Shown here piece after piece: positions 1 to 8,542 of a stretch of 64,000 bases of DNA. Origin of the DNA: Promicromonospora panici (GTDB lineage: Bacteria; Actinomycetota; Actinomycetes; Actinomycetales; Cellulomonadaceae). Location: contig NZ_UWYY01000014.1 in NCBI RefSeq assembly GCF_900608595.1, positions 158,471-222,470 of the forward strand, given 5' to 3'. How positions within the stretch are numbered: position 1 is the first letter of the stretch; each line of letters opens with the position of its first letter. Both the position numbers and the translations under genes were made by a program. The notes under the pieces were generated by a model. That model was given only the letters and a program-made list of their open reading frames with translations, made no database searches and was not told the DNA's origin.

Positions 1-11
1 CGTGTCGTGTG

Positions 12-1202
12 TCATCGGGTGTCCACCAGACCTTCGTTCGTCGAGTCGGCGGGGCGCCCGCGGCCCGAGGCCCCACCGGCCGAGGCCACGCCGTCCGAGC
101 CCACCGGCCCTCGCAGGCTCCAGCGCGCCCGGCCGACGGCGCGGGCCGCAGCGCCGATCGCCGCGCCGAGCCGGTCGCTCCCGGCGGTCCAGTCGTAAGC
201 GGTCACGCGTTCGACGGCGTTCCGGCGCAACCGGTCGCGGAAGGCGGCGTCCGCCATGATCCGCGCCGCTGTCCCAGCGATCGCGGCCGGGTCGCCCGGC
301 GGCACGACCACGCCGTTGCCGAGCTCGCGCACCACCTCGGCCTGCCCCGGCACGTCGGTCGCCACGACGGGGAGGCCCGCGGCCGCCGCCTCGATCACCT
401 TGAACGGCGAGGTGCCCCGCGCGCTCGCCGCGACGGCGCCGCGGGTCGCGAACGCGAGCGTCGCCTCGCCCAGCACGCGCGCGACGTCGGCCCGGCCGAG
501 TGTCCCCCGCCACTCGATGCCGGCGGAGCGCCCGGCCAGGACCTTCTCGCGCTCGACACCGTCGCCGACCACGACCAGCCGCAGCCCGTCCGGCCAGTCC
601 GGGCGCCGTACGGCGTCCACCAGGTCGCCGATACCCTGCCACGGCGCGAGGTTGCCCACGAAGACGCCGTACGGCGGCTGCTCGGGCGTGCGCCGGGCGG
701 CGGCGAACAGGCTGACGTCCGCCCCGTTCTCCAGGACGGTCACCTCGTGGGCGGGCCGCCCGGTCACCTCGACCACCCAGCGCGCGATGCCCGCCGACGG
801 CGCGAGGACCCGGTCCGCGATCACCAGCGGACGCAGGGCGATCCACCGCAGCAGGCGCGAGCGGCCGATCCACGGGTGCACGGCCTCGACCTCGGCCAGT
901 ACGCCCTGGGCGCAGACGACCGCGGCCCCACCGCGCAGGCGGGCCGCGACCAGCGCGGGCAGCGCGAACGGATGCCACCGCACGACGACGACGCCGCGGG
1001 CGGGCTGCCGGACCGAGTCCAGCATCAGCCGGGCGAGACGTGCGACCCGGCCGCCGGACCCTCCGCGCTGGGCGACCACCCGGTCCGGCTCGACCCCGAG
1101 CGCGGTGAGGCGCCCGATCGTCCCGTCCAGGTGCACGCCCGCGGCGGCCGACTCGGCGGCCCCCTCCAGCCATACCAGGGTCAGCCTGGTCCCTGCGTCC
1201 AC
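12..1202 (-). CDS. GT4-type glycosyltransferase
   Basis: Cytoplasmic GT-B retaining glycosyltransferase, likely adding one sugar to a lipid-linked glycan. The N-terminal half has the Rossmann-like opening TRLTLVWLEG; the C-terminal half has the donor-site region GVFVGNLAPWQGI and the EX7E-type stretch SPFKVIEAAAAGLPVVATD, both usual for GT4. I chose the GTG at 1202 because an AGAAGGAG ribosome site sits just upstream and the protein then begins at the first beta strand. An ATG at 1238 overlaps the flippase stop as ATGA and would add 12 residues. About 396 aa, normal for the family. It is the last gene of a coupled minus-strand series with the flippase and another transferase. The sugar cannot be read from sequence. 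Confidence 0.88.
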   Translation of the reverse strand: MDAGTRLTLVWLEGAAESAAAGVHLDGTIGRLTALGVEPDRVVAQRGGSGGRVARLARLMLDSVRQPARGVVVVRWHPFALPALVAARLRGGAAVVCAQGVLAEVEAVHPWIGRSRLLRWIALRPLVIADRVLAPSAGIARWVVEVTGRPAHEVTVLENGADVSLFAAARRTPEQPPYGVFVGNLAPWQGIGDLVDAVRRPDWPDGLRLVVVGDGVEREKVLAGRSAGIEWRGTLGRADVARVLGEATLAFATRGAVAASARGTSPFKVIEAAAAGLPVVATDVPGQAEVVRELGNGVVVPPGDPAAIAGTAARIMADAAFRDRLRRNAVERVTAYDWTAGSDRLGAAIGAAARAVGRARWSLRGPVGSDGVASAGGASGRGRPADSTNEGLVDTR

Positions 1203-1234
1203 GCGTTCTCCTTCTGTGTTCACGAGCCCCGAGC

Positions 1235-2725
1235 TCATGCGGCGGCACCCCTGCGCAAGAGCAGCCGCGCGCCGCGCCGCAGCACGCCGAGGTCGGCCCG
1301 GAGCCTGCGCCACAGCAGTGCCTGCAGCGCGAGCACGGCGGCCCAGACGAGGAGCCCGACACCGATCGTCAGCCAGGGGCTCATGCCGGGCAGGCGGCTC
1401 GCGACGAGCCCGCCCGCCGCGGCGGCGACACCGTGGCTCACGAAGGCCCGGGCTCCGTTCCAGAACAGCGCCCGCGCGGGCGCGTCGGTCACCCGGCTGA
1501 CCCACCACAGGCCCAGCGGCCAGACGACGGCGGTCGACGCCGCGTATCCGAGCGCGGCGCCGGTCATCCCGAAGAAGCTGCCGCCGCCGATCGCCAGCAG
1601 CACCACCGGACGGGTCACGAGCGTGAAGCGCAGCAGCGCCCCGGTGCGCCCCGACGACTGGAACACCCAGTTCGGCGCGAAGTTGGCGGCCTCGAAGACC
1701 CCGCCGACCGCCAGGATCGCGAAGGCCGGGGCGGCCTGCGACCAGCGCGGGCCCAGCACCACCTCGACCACCGGGCCGGCGAGCGCGGACGCCAGCATCA
1801 GCGCCGGAACTATCGCATGCAGCAGGATCGTCTGGCCGAACAGCAGGAACTCGCGGTAGCGGGCGGCGTCGTCGTGCACCCGCGAGAGCACCGGGAGCGC
1901 CACGCGGCTGGCCGGCCAGGTGGCCTGCCGGATCGGGAGCGCCATCAGCTGGTACACGCGGCTGTAGAGGCCGGCGACGCCCGCGCCGAAGCGGACGCCG
2001 AGAATCGCGGTGTCGATGTTCCGGGTCGCGTAACCGAGCAGCTGGGCGCCCAGCAGGTTCGCCCCGTACCGGACGAAGGGGCGCACGGAGACGTCCCGCC
2101 GCGGCCACCCGGGAACCCAGCGGCCGGCCGCGATCACCCCCACCGACATCACGAACGCCGCGACGAGCTGCTGCGCCACGAGCGCCCAGTAGCCGCCGTC
2201 CGCCAGAGCGATCAGGATCGCCGCGCACAGTCCCGCCACCGGTCCGGCCACGTCGGCGACAGCGGCGGCGCCCAGCCGCATCCCCCGCACGAGGCTCGCC
2301 CGGTGCTGGGTGGCCACGCTGTTCAGCACGAAGCTCAGGGACACCCATCGGGTCACGTCCGTGAGCTCCGGCTGCCCGTAGAAGGCGGCGACCAGCGGCG
2401 CGCACGCGATGCCGATCCCCGTGAGGACGGCGCCGATGAGGGTGTTCAGCCAGAACAGGTTGTCCCGTTCGGCGTCGGACAGGGTCCTCGCCTGGATGGC
2501 GGCGTTGGCCAGGCCGAAGTCGCGCACGGTCTCGGCGACGCCGACGAGGGCGAGCACCATCGCGAGGTAGCCGAAGGCCTCCGGGGCCAGCAGCCGGGCC
2601 AGGACGACTATCGACACCGCCTGGACGCCGACCTTGAGCAGCTGGCCGCCCATGGTCACGGCGCCCCCGCGGGCCGCTTGCCGGCCGAGCGGCGCCGGGT
2701 CCGTCCCGACGGACGTTCCGCTCAC
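1235..2725 (-). CDS. Wzx-type polysaccharide flippase (MOP superfamily)
   Basis: Predicted integral membrane protein of about 496 aa with many hydrophobic segments, the length and pattern of Wzx/PST transporters that flip undecaprenyl-linked oligosaccharides across the membrane. Recognisable stretches are TMGGQLLKVGVQAVSIVVLA near the N terminus and the repeated aromatic/small-residue helices after residue 200. The GTG start at 2725 overlaps the stop of the upstream transferase (GTGA), which argues for translational coupling. No Wzy-like polymerase is next to it. It may act on the product of the nearby WbaP; the ABC exporter at 46-48 kb is a second possible export route. Family certain, substrate unknown. 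Confidence 0.88.
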   Translation of the reverse strand: MSGTSVGTDPAPLGRQAARGGAVTMGGQLLKVGVQAVSIVVLARLLAPEAFGYLAMVLALVGVAETVRDFGLANAAIQARTLSDAERDNLFWLNTLIGAVLTGIGIACAPLVAAFYGQPELTDVTRWVSLSFVLNSVATQHRASLVRGMRLGAAAVADVAGPVAGLCAAILIALADGGYWALVAQQLVAAFVMSVGVIAAGRWVPGWPRRDVSVRPFVRYGANLLGAQLLGYATRNIDTAILGVRFGAGVAGLYSRVYQLMALPIRQATWPASRVALPVLSRVHDDAARYREFLLFGQTILLHAIVPALMLASALAGPVVEVVLGPRWSQAAPAFAILAVGGVFEAANFAPNWVFQSSGRTGALLRFTLVTRPVVLLAIGGGSFFGMTGAALGYAASTAVVWPLGLWWVSRVTDAPARALFWNGARAFVSHGVAAAAGGLVASRLPGMSPWLTIGVGLLVWAAVLALQALLWRRLRADLGVLRRGARLLLRRGAAA

Positions 2726-3816
2726 TGTCGCCGACCGACGTCGGGCACTACCTTGTGATACGCCTCGGCGTGCCGCCGTCCGACCAGCTCCCAGTCGCGG
2801 TCCGCCAGGTGGGGACGCGTCCCGCGCTCGAGGGTCAGCCGCGCGACGGCCATCGCCCGCAGCAGGTCGCCGCGCTGCAGATCGCCGTCGAACATGATCA
2901 CCCAGCCTTCGCCCACCTCGCGGGCGAGCGCGTCGGTGGCGGTGGTGCGGGGCACGAGCACGGGCCGGTCCAAGGACAGGGCGAGCAGCGCCGCCCCGGA
3001 GTTGTGCATCTGGGTGTACGGCAGCACGACGAGCTCGGCGCGCCGCACCTCGTGCGCGAGCACCTCGTCGGACACGAACTCCAGCCGCGCCTCGACCCGG
3101 TCGTCGGCCGCGGCGACCGCGGCGATGTGGGCGGCGAGGGCGGCGTCCTGCGACTTGCCCGCGATGGTCAGGCGCATCGCCGGGTCGTCGGAGGCGCGGA
3201 ACACCTCGAGCAGCCGCTCGATGCCCTTGTACCTGCGGATCAGGCCGAACTGGAAGAGGCGCCCGAGCTCCGGCGTCGTGCGGGGATCGGGCGGGAACAC
3301 CGACCGGTAGTGGCCATGCGGGATCGTCGCGTTCCGCACGCCGGACGGCAGCGGCGTCGTCGGGTTGAGCCGGATCCACAGGGCGGTCCGGCGGTCGAGG
3401 GCGTCCAGGAACCGGCGCTCCAGCCGGCCCCCCGACTCGTGGGGCACGATGTTGTGCGCGGTGCGCACCACCGGCGTCTCGGTCAGCTCCAGCCGCAGGA
3501 GCAGGGCGTAGGAGAGCACCTGCTTGACGAACCGGCCCACCGGAGTCCGCTGCCGGACGAGGAATTCCGGCCAGTGCACGTGCAGGACGTCGTAGACGCC
3601 GAAGATCGCGCGGAACCACGAGAAGGTGAGGATCTGGATCTCCGGCGGCGCCCCGCCGATCATGTGGTCGACGTATTGCGTCGTGCCGTTCGGCGCCGGA
3701 AGCACGTGGAGCACACGGATCCGCCGGCTCGTGGCGACGTCGCCTGCCGGCTCCGTGGGGCCCTCCGCCGTGCCTGCGCGGTTCTTCAGACGCACCATGC
3801 CCCCTTCACGCACCAT
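2722..3816 (-). CDS. glycosyltransferase, GT-B fold
   Basis: About 364 aa. Visible features are an N-terminal Rossmann start (RIRVLHVLPAPNGTTQYVDH), the acceptor-domain motif DVLHVHWPE, a TAHNIVPHE stretch and a C-terminal donor domain with FQFGLIRRYKGIERL and LVVLPYTQMHNSGAALLAL. These resemble GT4 and GumI-like mannosyltransferases, but the sugar is not decidable by eye. Starts at the first ATG (3816); a second ATG at 3798 is possible, and neither has an ideal ribosome site. It is first of a three-gene coupled set with the flippase and the terminal GT4, 113 bp downstream of the WbaP gene, so it may add the second sugar. Confidence 0.82.
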   Translation of the reverse strand: MVREGGMVRLKNRAGTAEGPTEPAGDVATSRRIRVLHVLPAPNGTTQYVDHMIGGAPPEIQILTFSWFRAIFGVYDVLHVHWPEFLVRQRTPVGRFVKQVLSYALLLRLELTETPVVRTAHNIVPHESGGRLERRFLDALDRRTALWIRLNPTTPLPSGVRNATIPHGHYRSVFPPDPRTTPELGRLFQFGLIRRYKGIERLLEVFRASDDPAMRLTIAGKSQDAALAAHIAAVAAADDRVEARLEFVSDEVLAHEVRRAELVVLPYTQMHNSGAALLALSLDRPVLVPRTTATDALAREVGEGWVIMFDGDLQRGDLLRAMAVARLTLERGTRPHLADRDWELVGRRHAEAYHKVVPDVGRRQ

Positions 3817-3929
3817 GCCCTTTCACACGCAACGGACCTCTACCCGAACCGCGGATAATTCGGTGAGCTCGACATCCGGCAATGGCTGCAAATCGTATTC
3901 CTGCGGCTAATGTGGCGCATCCGGGACGA

Positions 3930-5462
3930 TCAATAGGCTCCGCTCGGCGCGAAGACCTCCCGGGCGGTGCGCAGCATGATCCCGATATCACCGAGCAGGC
4001 TCCAGTTCTCCACGTAATAGAGGTCCAGTCGCGTGCCCTGGTCGATCGACAGGTCGTTGCGGCCGCTCACCTGCCAGAGTCCGGTCAGCCCGGGCTTCAC
4101 GAACAGGCGGCGGCGCAGCGCGTCGTCGTACTGCGCCACCTCGAGCGCCACCTGCGGCCGCGGGCCGACCAGGCTCATGTCGCCCTTGATGACGTTGAGC
4201 AGCTGGGGGAACTCGTCGAGGGAGTACTTGCGCAGGAACCTGCCGAGCCGGGTGACCCGCGGGTCGTCCTTGCGCTTGTAGAACACGCCGACGTCGCCGT
4301 CGAGCAACTCGACGAGGCTCGCCTCGGCGTCGGGCCGCATCGAGCGCAGCTTGTAGAGCGTGAACGGCCTGCCGTTCAGCCCGATCCGCTGCTGCCGGAA
4401 CATGGCCGGCCCGGGGCTGGTGAGCCGCACGCAGAGCGCGAGAACGAGCAGAGGGACCGCCACGACCACGCCGATCAGGGCCGCCACGACGATGTCGAAG
4501 ACTCGCTTGATCGCGTGCTGGAGGCCGGTGTAACCAGGCGGCGCGACCTGGACCACGGGCACGCCGTCCACCGGCGTGATGAGCAGCCGCGGGCTGGCGA
4601 CGTCGGCCAGCGCCGGGACGACGACGAGCTCCGCCCCCGTGGCCTCGAGGTCCCAGGCGAGCTGCTTGAGCGCCTCGGGGGTGGCACTGTCGGACGCCGT
4701 CACCGCCACGACGTCGACGTCGATCGCGCGGGCGGCCTCCGCCGCGTCCTCCATCCGCCCGAGCACGGGGACTTCGTCCACCGGCGAGGGGATGTTCGTC
4801 CCGCCCGGCAGGCAGACGCCCACGACCAGGAAGCCCGCCTCGTGCGCGCGCTCCACGCGGCGGCACAGGTCGAGGACGGCGTCCCGCGCGCCGACGATCA
4901 GCGTGCGGCGCTGGAACCGCCCGTGCGCGCGCTCCGCGTGCAGCCGCACCGCCAGGATCCGCCGTCCGACGACGAGGAACACCAGGCCGAGCGGCAGGGT
5001 CACCGCCACGTAGGAGCGGGCGAGGTCGAACTTCACGAGGTAGCAGACGATCGCGGTCAGACCGAAGAGCGCGAGCGTGCCGCGGGCGACGCGGATGTAC
5101 TCGTCGCGGCCCGAGCCCAGGATGCGCGGGCTGCGCGCCCCGGCGAGGCCGAGCGCGATCACCCAGGCCTCGGCGAGCACCACCGAGATGAGGACGTACT
5201 GGCCGCCACGCGGTTCGAAGAGCTCCACCTGGACCTGCCGGTCGAAGCGGAGCACGTATCCCAGCGCCACGGCCGCGACCACCGCGGCGATGTCGACGAA
5301 GAGGGCCCTGCCGTAGACGATCTCCTGCCAGGGGCCGGCCGGTCCCCGGCGCGGTGGAGGAGCGGTCATCGACGCCGCGAGCCGGTCGGCCTCGCGGTCC
5401 AGCTGCGCCTTGAGCTCGGCGGCTTCTCGATCGACGTCGGCGGCGTTCGGGTCGATGGTCAT
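3930..5462 (-). CDS. undecaprenyl-phosphate sugar-1-phosphate transferase, WbaP/WcaJ-like (copy 1)
   Basis: Initiating polyprenyl-phosphate hexose-1-phosphate transferase that would load the first sugar on undecaprenyl phosphate. About 510 aa: four hydrophobic helices near residues 52-72, 88-108, 128-146 and 150-170, a cytosolic Rossmann-like middle domain (RRTLIVGARDAVLDL), a fifth membrane element near 318-340, then the catalytic domain with PFTLYKLRSM, KYSLDEFPQLLNVIKGDMS, LVGPRP and KPGLTGLWQVSGRN. The ATG at 5462 has AGGAG five bases upstream. It has a close paralogue at 51280-52818, preceded by the same kind of LAxTG gene and hairpin. Galactose, glucose or N-acetylhexosamine specificity cannot be told. 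Confidence 0.93.
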   Translation of the reverse strand: MTIDPNAADVDREAAELKAQLDREADRLAASMTAPPPRRGPAGPWQEIVYGRALFVDIAAVVAAVALGYVLRFDRQVQVELFEPRGGQYVLISVVLAEAWVIALGLAGARSPRILGSGRDEYIRVARGTLALFGLTAIVCYLVKFDLARSYVAVTLPLGLVFLVVGRRILAVRLHAERAHGRFQRRTLIVGARDAVLDLCRRVERAHEAGFLVVGVCLPGGTNIPSPVDEVPVLGRMEDAAEAARAIDVDVVAVTASDSATPEALKQLAWDLEATGAELVVVPALADVASPRLLITPVDGVPVVQVAPPGYTGLQHAIKRVFDIVVAALIGVVVAVPLLVLALCVRLTSPGPAMFRQQRIGLNGRPFTLYKLRSMRPDAEASLVELLDGDVGVFYKRKDDPRVTRLGRFLRKYSLDEFPQLLNVIKGDMSLVGPRPQVALEVAQYDDALRRRLFVKPGLTGLWQVSGRNDLSIDQGTRLDLYYVENWSLLGDIGIMLRTAREVFAPSGAY

Positions 5463-5502
5463 GGCCACTCCTGGACAGGTACATCGAGGCTGGTGCGAGA
5501 AC

Positions 5503-5549
5503 GACCGCGCGCTGCCCCTCACCTCGACGGTGAGGTGCAGCGCGCGGTC
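5503..5549. terminator. long hairpin between LAxTG gene and wbaP-like gene (copy 1)
   Basis: A perfect 13-bp inverted repeat (5503-5515 GACCGCGCGCTGC with 5537-5549) encloses a second stem, CCTCAC/GTGAGG, around the loop CTCGACG. It lies between the stop of the surface-protein gene and the start of the transferase gene on the minus strand. There is no T-run after it, so a simple intrinsic terminator is not proven; partial terminator, attenuator or mRNA-end stabiliser are alternatives. The second module has an equivalent hairpin with different stem bases. Confidence 0.6.
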
Positions 5550-5558
5550 GATCAGGGA

Positions 5559-5574
5559 ACCGCGTGAGGGCGGT
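5559..5574. terminator. short second hairpin after LAxTG gene (copy 1)
   Basis: ACCGC (5559-5563) can pair with GCGGT (5570-5574) just downstream of the LAxTG gene stop on the minus strand. The second module has CCGCCC-GA-GGGCGG at the matching place (about 52937-52950). A weak element on its own; the conserved position is the reason to list it. Confidence 0.35.
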
Positions 5575-5598
5575 CCCGGATGGATCAGTACTGCTGGA

Positions 5599-6192
5599 TC
5601 AGTTCCGGCGGGTCGCCCGGACGCGGCTCACGACGATCGCGGCCACTCCGGCGAGCAGGAGGCCGCCGGCGATGGCGAGGTACGGCAGGCTCGTGGACCC
5701 GGTCGAGGCGAGGCTCACACCGCCCCCCGCACTGCCCGCGCCTGCACTGCCTGCACCTGCACTGCCTGCCCCCATGGGGGATCCCGCCTCGACGGCGGTG
5801 ATCGTGTAGGTCTCCGAGAGCGCCTGACCGTCCGCGTCGAGGGCCTGGACCATGTAGTCGCCGGCCGCCGAGAGGCTGGCCGTGTCGGTCGCCGTGCCGT
5901 CACCGCCGACAAGGAGCTGGGCAGAGTCGGCGCCGGCCACGTCCACGGCGTCGTCGGCGGCGGCCGCCTGGCCCGCGAAGGAGACCTGCACGGTGACCGT
6001 CCCGACCGGCGTGTCCGCGCACTCGACCGTGAAGCCGACGGGCTCCCCTACCCTGACCGACTGACTGTCGAAGGTGATCACACACGGGTATTCGCTGTAG
6101 TCGGTGTCCGCCTGATCCGCATGCGCGGCCCCGGCCGGTGCCAGCGCGGCCGCCGTGGCGATCACAATGGCGCTGATAACGCGTCGAAGCAT
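5599..6192 (-). CDS. secreted surface protein with LAxTG sorting signal (copy 1)
   Basis: About 197 aa. Residues 1-26 form a signal peptide (MLRR start, hydrophobic core, likely cleavage after AHA). The mature part is a small beta-rich, Ig-like domain with two cysteines (37 and 58) that could form a disulfide, then a Gly/Ala/Ser linker with tandem GAGSA repeats (about 141-157). The C terminus has LASTG (161-165), a hydrophobic helix and a basic tail, the layout of class E sortase substrates. ATG 6192 is chosen because AGGGGAA lies upstream and the signal peptide begins there. A paralogue at 52959-53489 shares the 5' end, cysteines and sorting signal. Function unknown; probably wall-linked. 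Confidence 0.8.
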   Translation of the reverse strand: MLRRVISAIVIATAAALAPAGAAHADQADTDYSEYPCVITFDSQSVRVGEPVGFTVECADTPVGTVTVQVSFAGQAAAADDAVDVAGADSAQLLVGGDGTATDTASLSAAGDYMVQALDADGQALSETYTITAVEAGSPMGAGSAGAGSAGAGSAGGGVSLASTGSTSLPYLAIAGGLLLAGVAAIVVSRVRATRRN

Positions 6193-6318
6193 TACTCTGT
6201 TCCCCTGGATAGTGACTATCTGCTGCACGTGATAGATGCCAAGCACCGGCCTGCGTGCCCCGCATATCCAGCTCGGTAACACGCGCGCCCCGAAACCGGA
6301 CCGATCAGTCGGTCGGAG

Positions 6319-8310
6319 TCATTTCCCGAACGTCACCTTGACCGGCCTGGGCCCTGGTGTCGTACGAAGAATAACGTCCCCGTCCTGGTGCTTCCCAGAG
6401 ATAATGGCATAGGACACAGAGGCTGTCTCGCCAGGGTGAAGTTTTATGTCTTCAAATACTCGCGACAGCCCATCGTGCTTTTGCGGAGAAACACCGATCT
6501 TCTCGGAGTTTTCGGACGCCTGGACGATCCAGCCGCCGGCTGGCGCATAGACGACGGAACGCATGCGGATCAGGCCCGGATCGCTCTCGTCGTTGCCGAC
6601 TATGTACTCCGGCAGGCTGCCCGTCTCGGCCTCGTCGACGCGTGACGTATAGGTCACGGTCACCTGCAGCTCCCGCGATCCGTCGGGCCGGCTCCCACGC
6701 CCGACGACATTCACGGCGGTGTCGAGGTAGTAGCCGATCTTGGCCATCTGCAGACCGTGGGTGAAGACGCCGACCACCGGCCGAGAGCCGTCTACGCCGC
6801 GCAGCCCGCCGTCGAGCACCGTGCCCTCGAGCAGGTCCGCCTCCGACTGCTCGGCCGACCACACGAGCAGCCGCCCCTGGCGCGCGGCGACCGCCAGGGC
6901 CTCCACCATCCCGCCGGGCTCGCCCGACCCCGTGGACAACGACGCGAACGCCGTCTCCGCGATGTCGGCGAAGATCAGGTCGGCACTGTCGGGCGTCTCC
7001 GTGAGATATATGCCGTTGATCAGGTAGCTCACCAGGTCGGAGCCCAGCAGGCGCGGACCGGAGCCAGCCTGGACCGGCCCGTTGGACTTGAGGACCTCGG
7101 CCAGCGCCGCCGGGTCGGTGGCCAGCACGCCGTCCACCGTCTGCCCCGTCTCGGCGGCCCACATCGCCCGCGCGATCTCCGCGGTACGCGGGAAGTCCGG
7201 CGTCGACGTCACGTTCTGCATCCAGCGTCCGAGCTTGTCGCCGAACACCGCCTGCTCGTCCTCCGTCAGGTCTGCGGCAGGCGCCCTGAACGGACCGACC
7301 TCGCTGGCGGGAAGCTGGTCGGTGAGCTCGATCCGGCCCTGGTCCGCATGCAGCACCAGCACGGTTCCGACGATCCCGCCCAGCGCCCGCGGCTCCGCGT
7401 TGTTCTGCACCAGCACCAGGTAGTCGCGGGGCCCGTCGGCGCCCAGCATCGGCGGGATCAGCTGTGCCGCGCGCGCCGCCGTCGCCGTCGACATCCGCAG
7501 GTCCGCGAGCTGTCCTTCCAGGTCAGCGAGGGCAGCAGACACCTGCGGCAGCACGGACGCGCGGTCGACGCCGGCCACGCGGTGCAGCGCGTCACCGACC
7601 GACTCGTCCGCTCGTTCGACGTCGGGCGCGGCGTCCTGAAGGGGTGCGAGATCCACGTGTCCGCCCTTCGGGGCGAACGACGCCGGGTCGGCCACCTCGA
7701 TGACCTCGGCGAGCCGCGGCAACGGCCCGTGCGCGAGCCCGTCGACCACTGTAGCCATGGTCGCCAAGGCCCCCGCCGTCGGCCCGACGCCGGGCAGCCT
7801 GCTCACGAACGACCAGTGCGGTCCGTCCGTCGCGTCCCGGGCGTCGGCGGCGTGCTTCTGCAGGTCAGCCACTGTCACGTCGAGCTGCTCGGTACGGCCG
7901 GCGACCGCGTCTGCCTGCAGCGTGGCGACGCCCTTCGCGGCCTGTTCCAGGGAGTCGCGGGCCCTGGCGGCGTCGACCGCCACCCAGACGATGAGGAGCG
8001 TGAGGACCAGGAGCAGCACGGCCACGCCCAGCGCCGCCACCTTCAGGTCCCGAAGCCGCCGGTGCGTCCAGAACACCGGCTTGGGCAGCGGCGGCTTCGT
8101 CCACGGCGCCGGCGCGGGACGCTCCCGTGGAACGGCGACGAGACGGCTGGGGACCGGCCATACCGGGTCGGGCGACCCGGGTTTTCGCAGTGGCAGGACT
8201 TTCGCATTCTCCCCGGTATTCTTTCCGGATTGCGTACTTCTAGACGGGCTGCCGGTAGGCGGGAACACCGGCGCGTCCGCCCACTTGTCGCCCCATCCAG
8301 GATGTGTCAC
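6319..8310 (-). CDS. DUF4012 membrane protein (copy 1)
   Basis: About 663 aa: a Pro-rich cytoplasmic N terminus of roughly 85 residues, one membrane helix (about 90-112), then a large predicted extracellular region matching DUF4012 proteins found beside actinobacterial exopolysaccharide genes. Conserved-looking stretches include LVLVQNNAEPRALGGI, GQTVDGVLATDPAALAEVL and SYLINGIY. Its biochemical role is not known. GTG at 8310 is preferred: AGGAGG lies four bases upstream and it aligns with the start of the paralogue at 53582-55552. It heads a minus-strand unit with the LAxTG and WbaP genes, and a 20-mer shared with the second copy lies 31 bp upstream of its start. Confidence 0.85.
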   Translation of the reverse strand: MTHPGWGDKWADAPVFPPTGSPSRSTQSGKNTGENAKVLPLRKPGSPDPVWPVPSRLVAVPRERPAPAPWTKPPLPKPVFWTHRRLRDLKVAALGVAVLLLVLTLLIVWVAVDAARARDSLEQAAKGVATLQADAVAGRTEQLDVTVADLQKHAADARDATDGPHWSFVSRLPGVGPTAGALATMATVVDGLAHGPLPRLAEVIEVADPASFAPKGGHVDLAPLQDAAPDVERADESVGDALHRVAGVDRASVLPQVSAALADLEGQLADLRMSTATAARAAQLIPPMLGADGPRDYLVLVQNNAEPRALGGIVGTVLVLHADQGRIELTDQLPASEVGPFRAPAADLTEDEQAVFGDKLGRWMQNVTSTPDFPRTAEIARAMWAAETGQTVDGVLATDPAALAEVLKSNGPVQAGSGPRLLGSDLVSYLINGIYLTETPDSADLIFADIAETAFASLSTGSGEPGGMVEALAVAARQGRLLVWSAEQSEADLLEGTVLDGGLRGVDGSRPVVGVFTHGLQMAKIGYYLDTAVNVVGRGSRPDGSRELQVTVTYTSRVDEAETGSLPEYIVGNDESDPGLIRMRSVVYAPAGGWIVQASENSEKIGVSPQKHDGLSRVFEDIKLHPGETASVSYAIISGKHQDGDVILRTTPGPRPVKVTFGK

Positions 8311-8341
8311 GAGACCTCCTGATGGCTCTGTCCGCGCGGTA

Positions 8342-8361
8342 CGCGTTACGTTACCTGCGAC
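8342..8361 (-). promoter_or_regulatory. conserved 20-mer upstream of DUF4012 gene (copy 1)
   Basis: CGCGTTACGTTACCTGCGAC on the plus strand is identical to 55624-55643, upstream of the second DUF4012 gene, while the flanking bases differ. Read on the minus strand it contains GTAAC-GTAAC and a TAACGT that could serve as a -10 box. It may be a promoter core or a regulator site. The rest of 8311-8542 holds no gene; a TTGACC-N16-TAGACG pair on the minus strand (near 8410-8455) is another weak promoter candidate. Confidence 0.45.
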
Positions 8362-8542
8362 CCGCCGGACGGGCGCGGCGGAATTCAGCAATTTGCATTT
8401 ACCCGCCGCCATGGCGGGCCCATTCCCGTCTACACCCAGAGGGCGCTTGGTCAAGGCAAAGTAATATCTGGTAGAACGACGCCGCACCTACCACAGATTA
8501 TGAGAGGGGCATCTTTTATAGCGCTCACGGTGCGGTACCGGG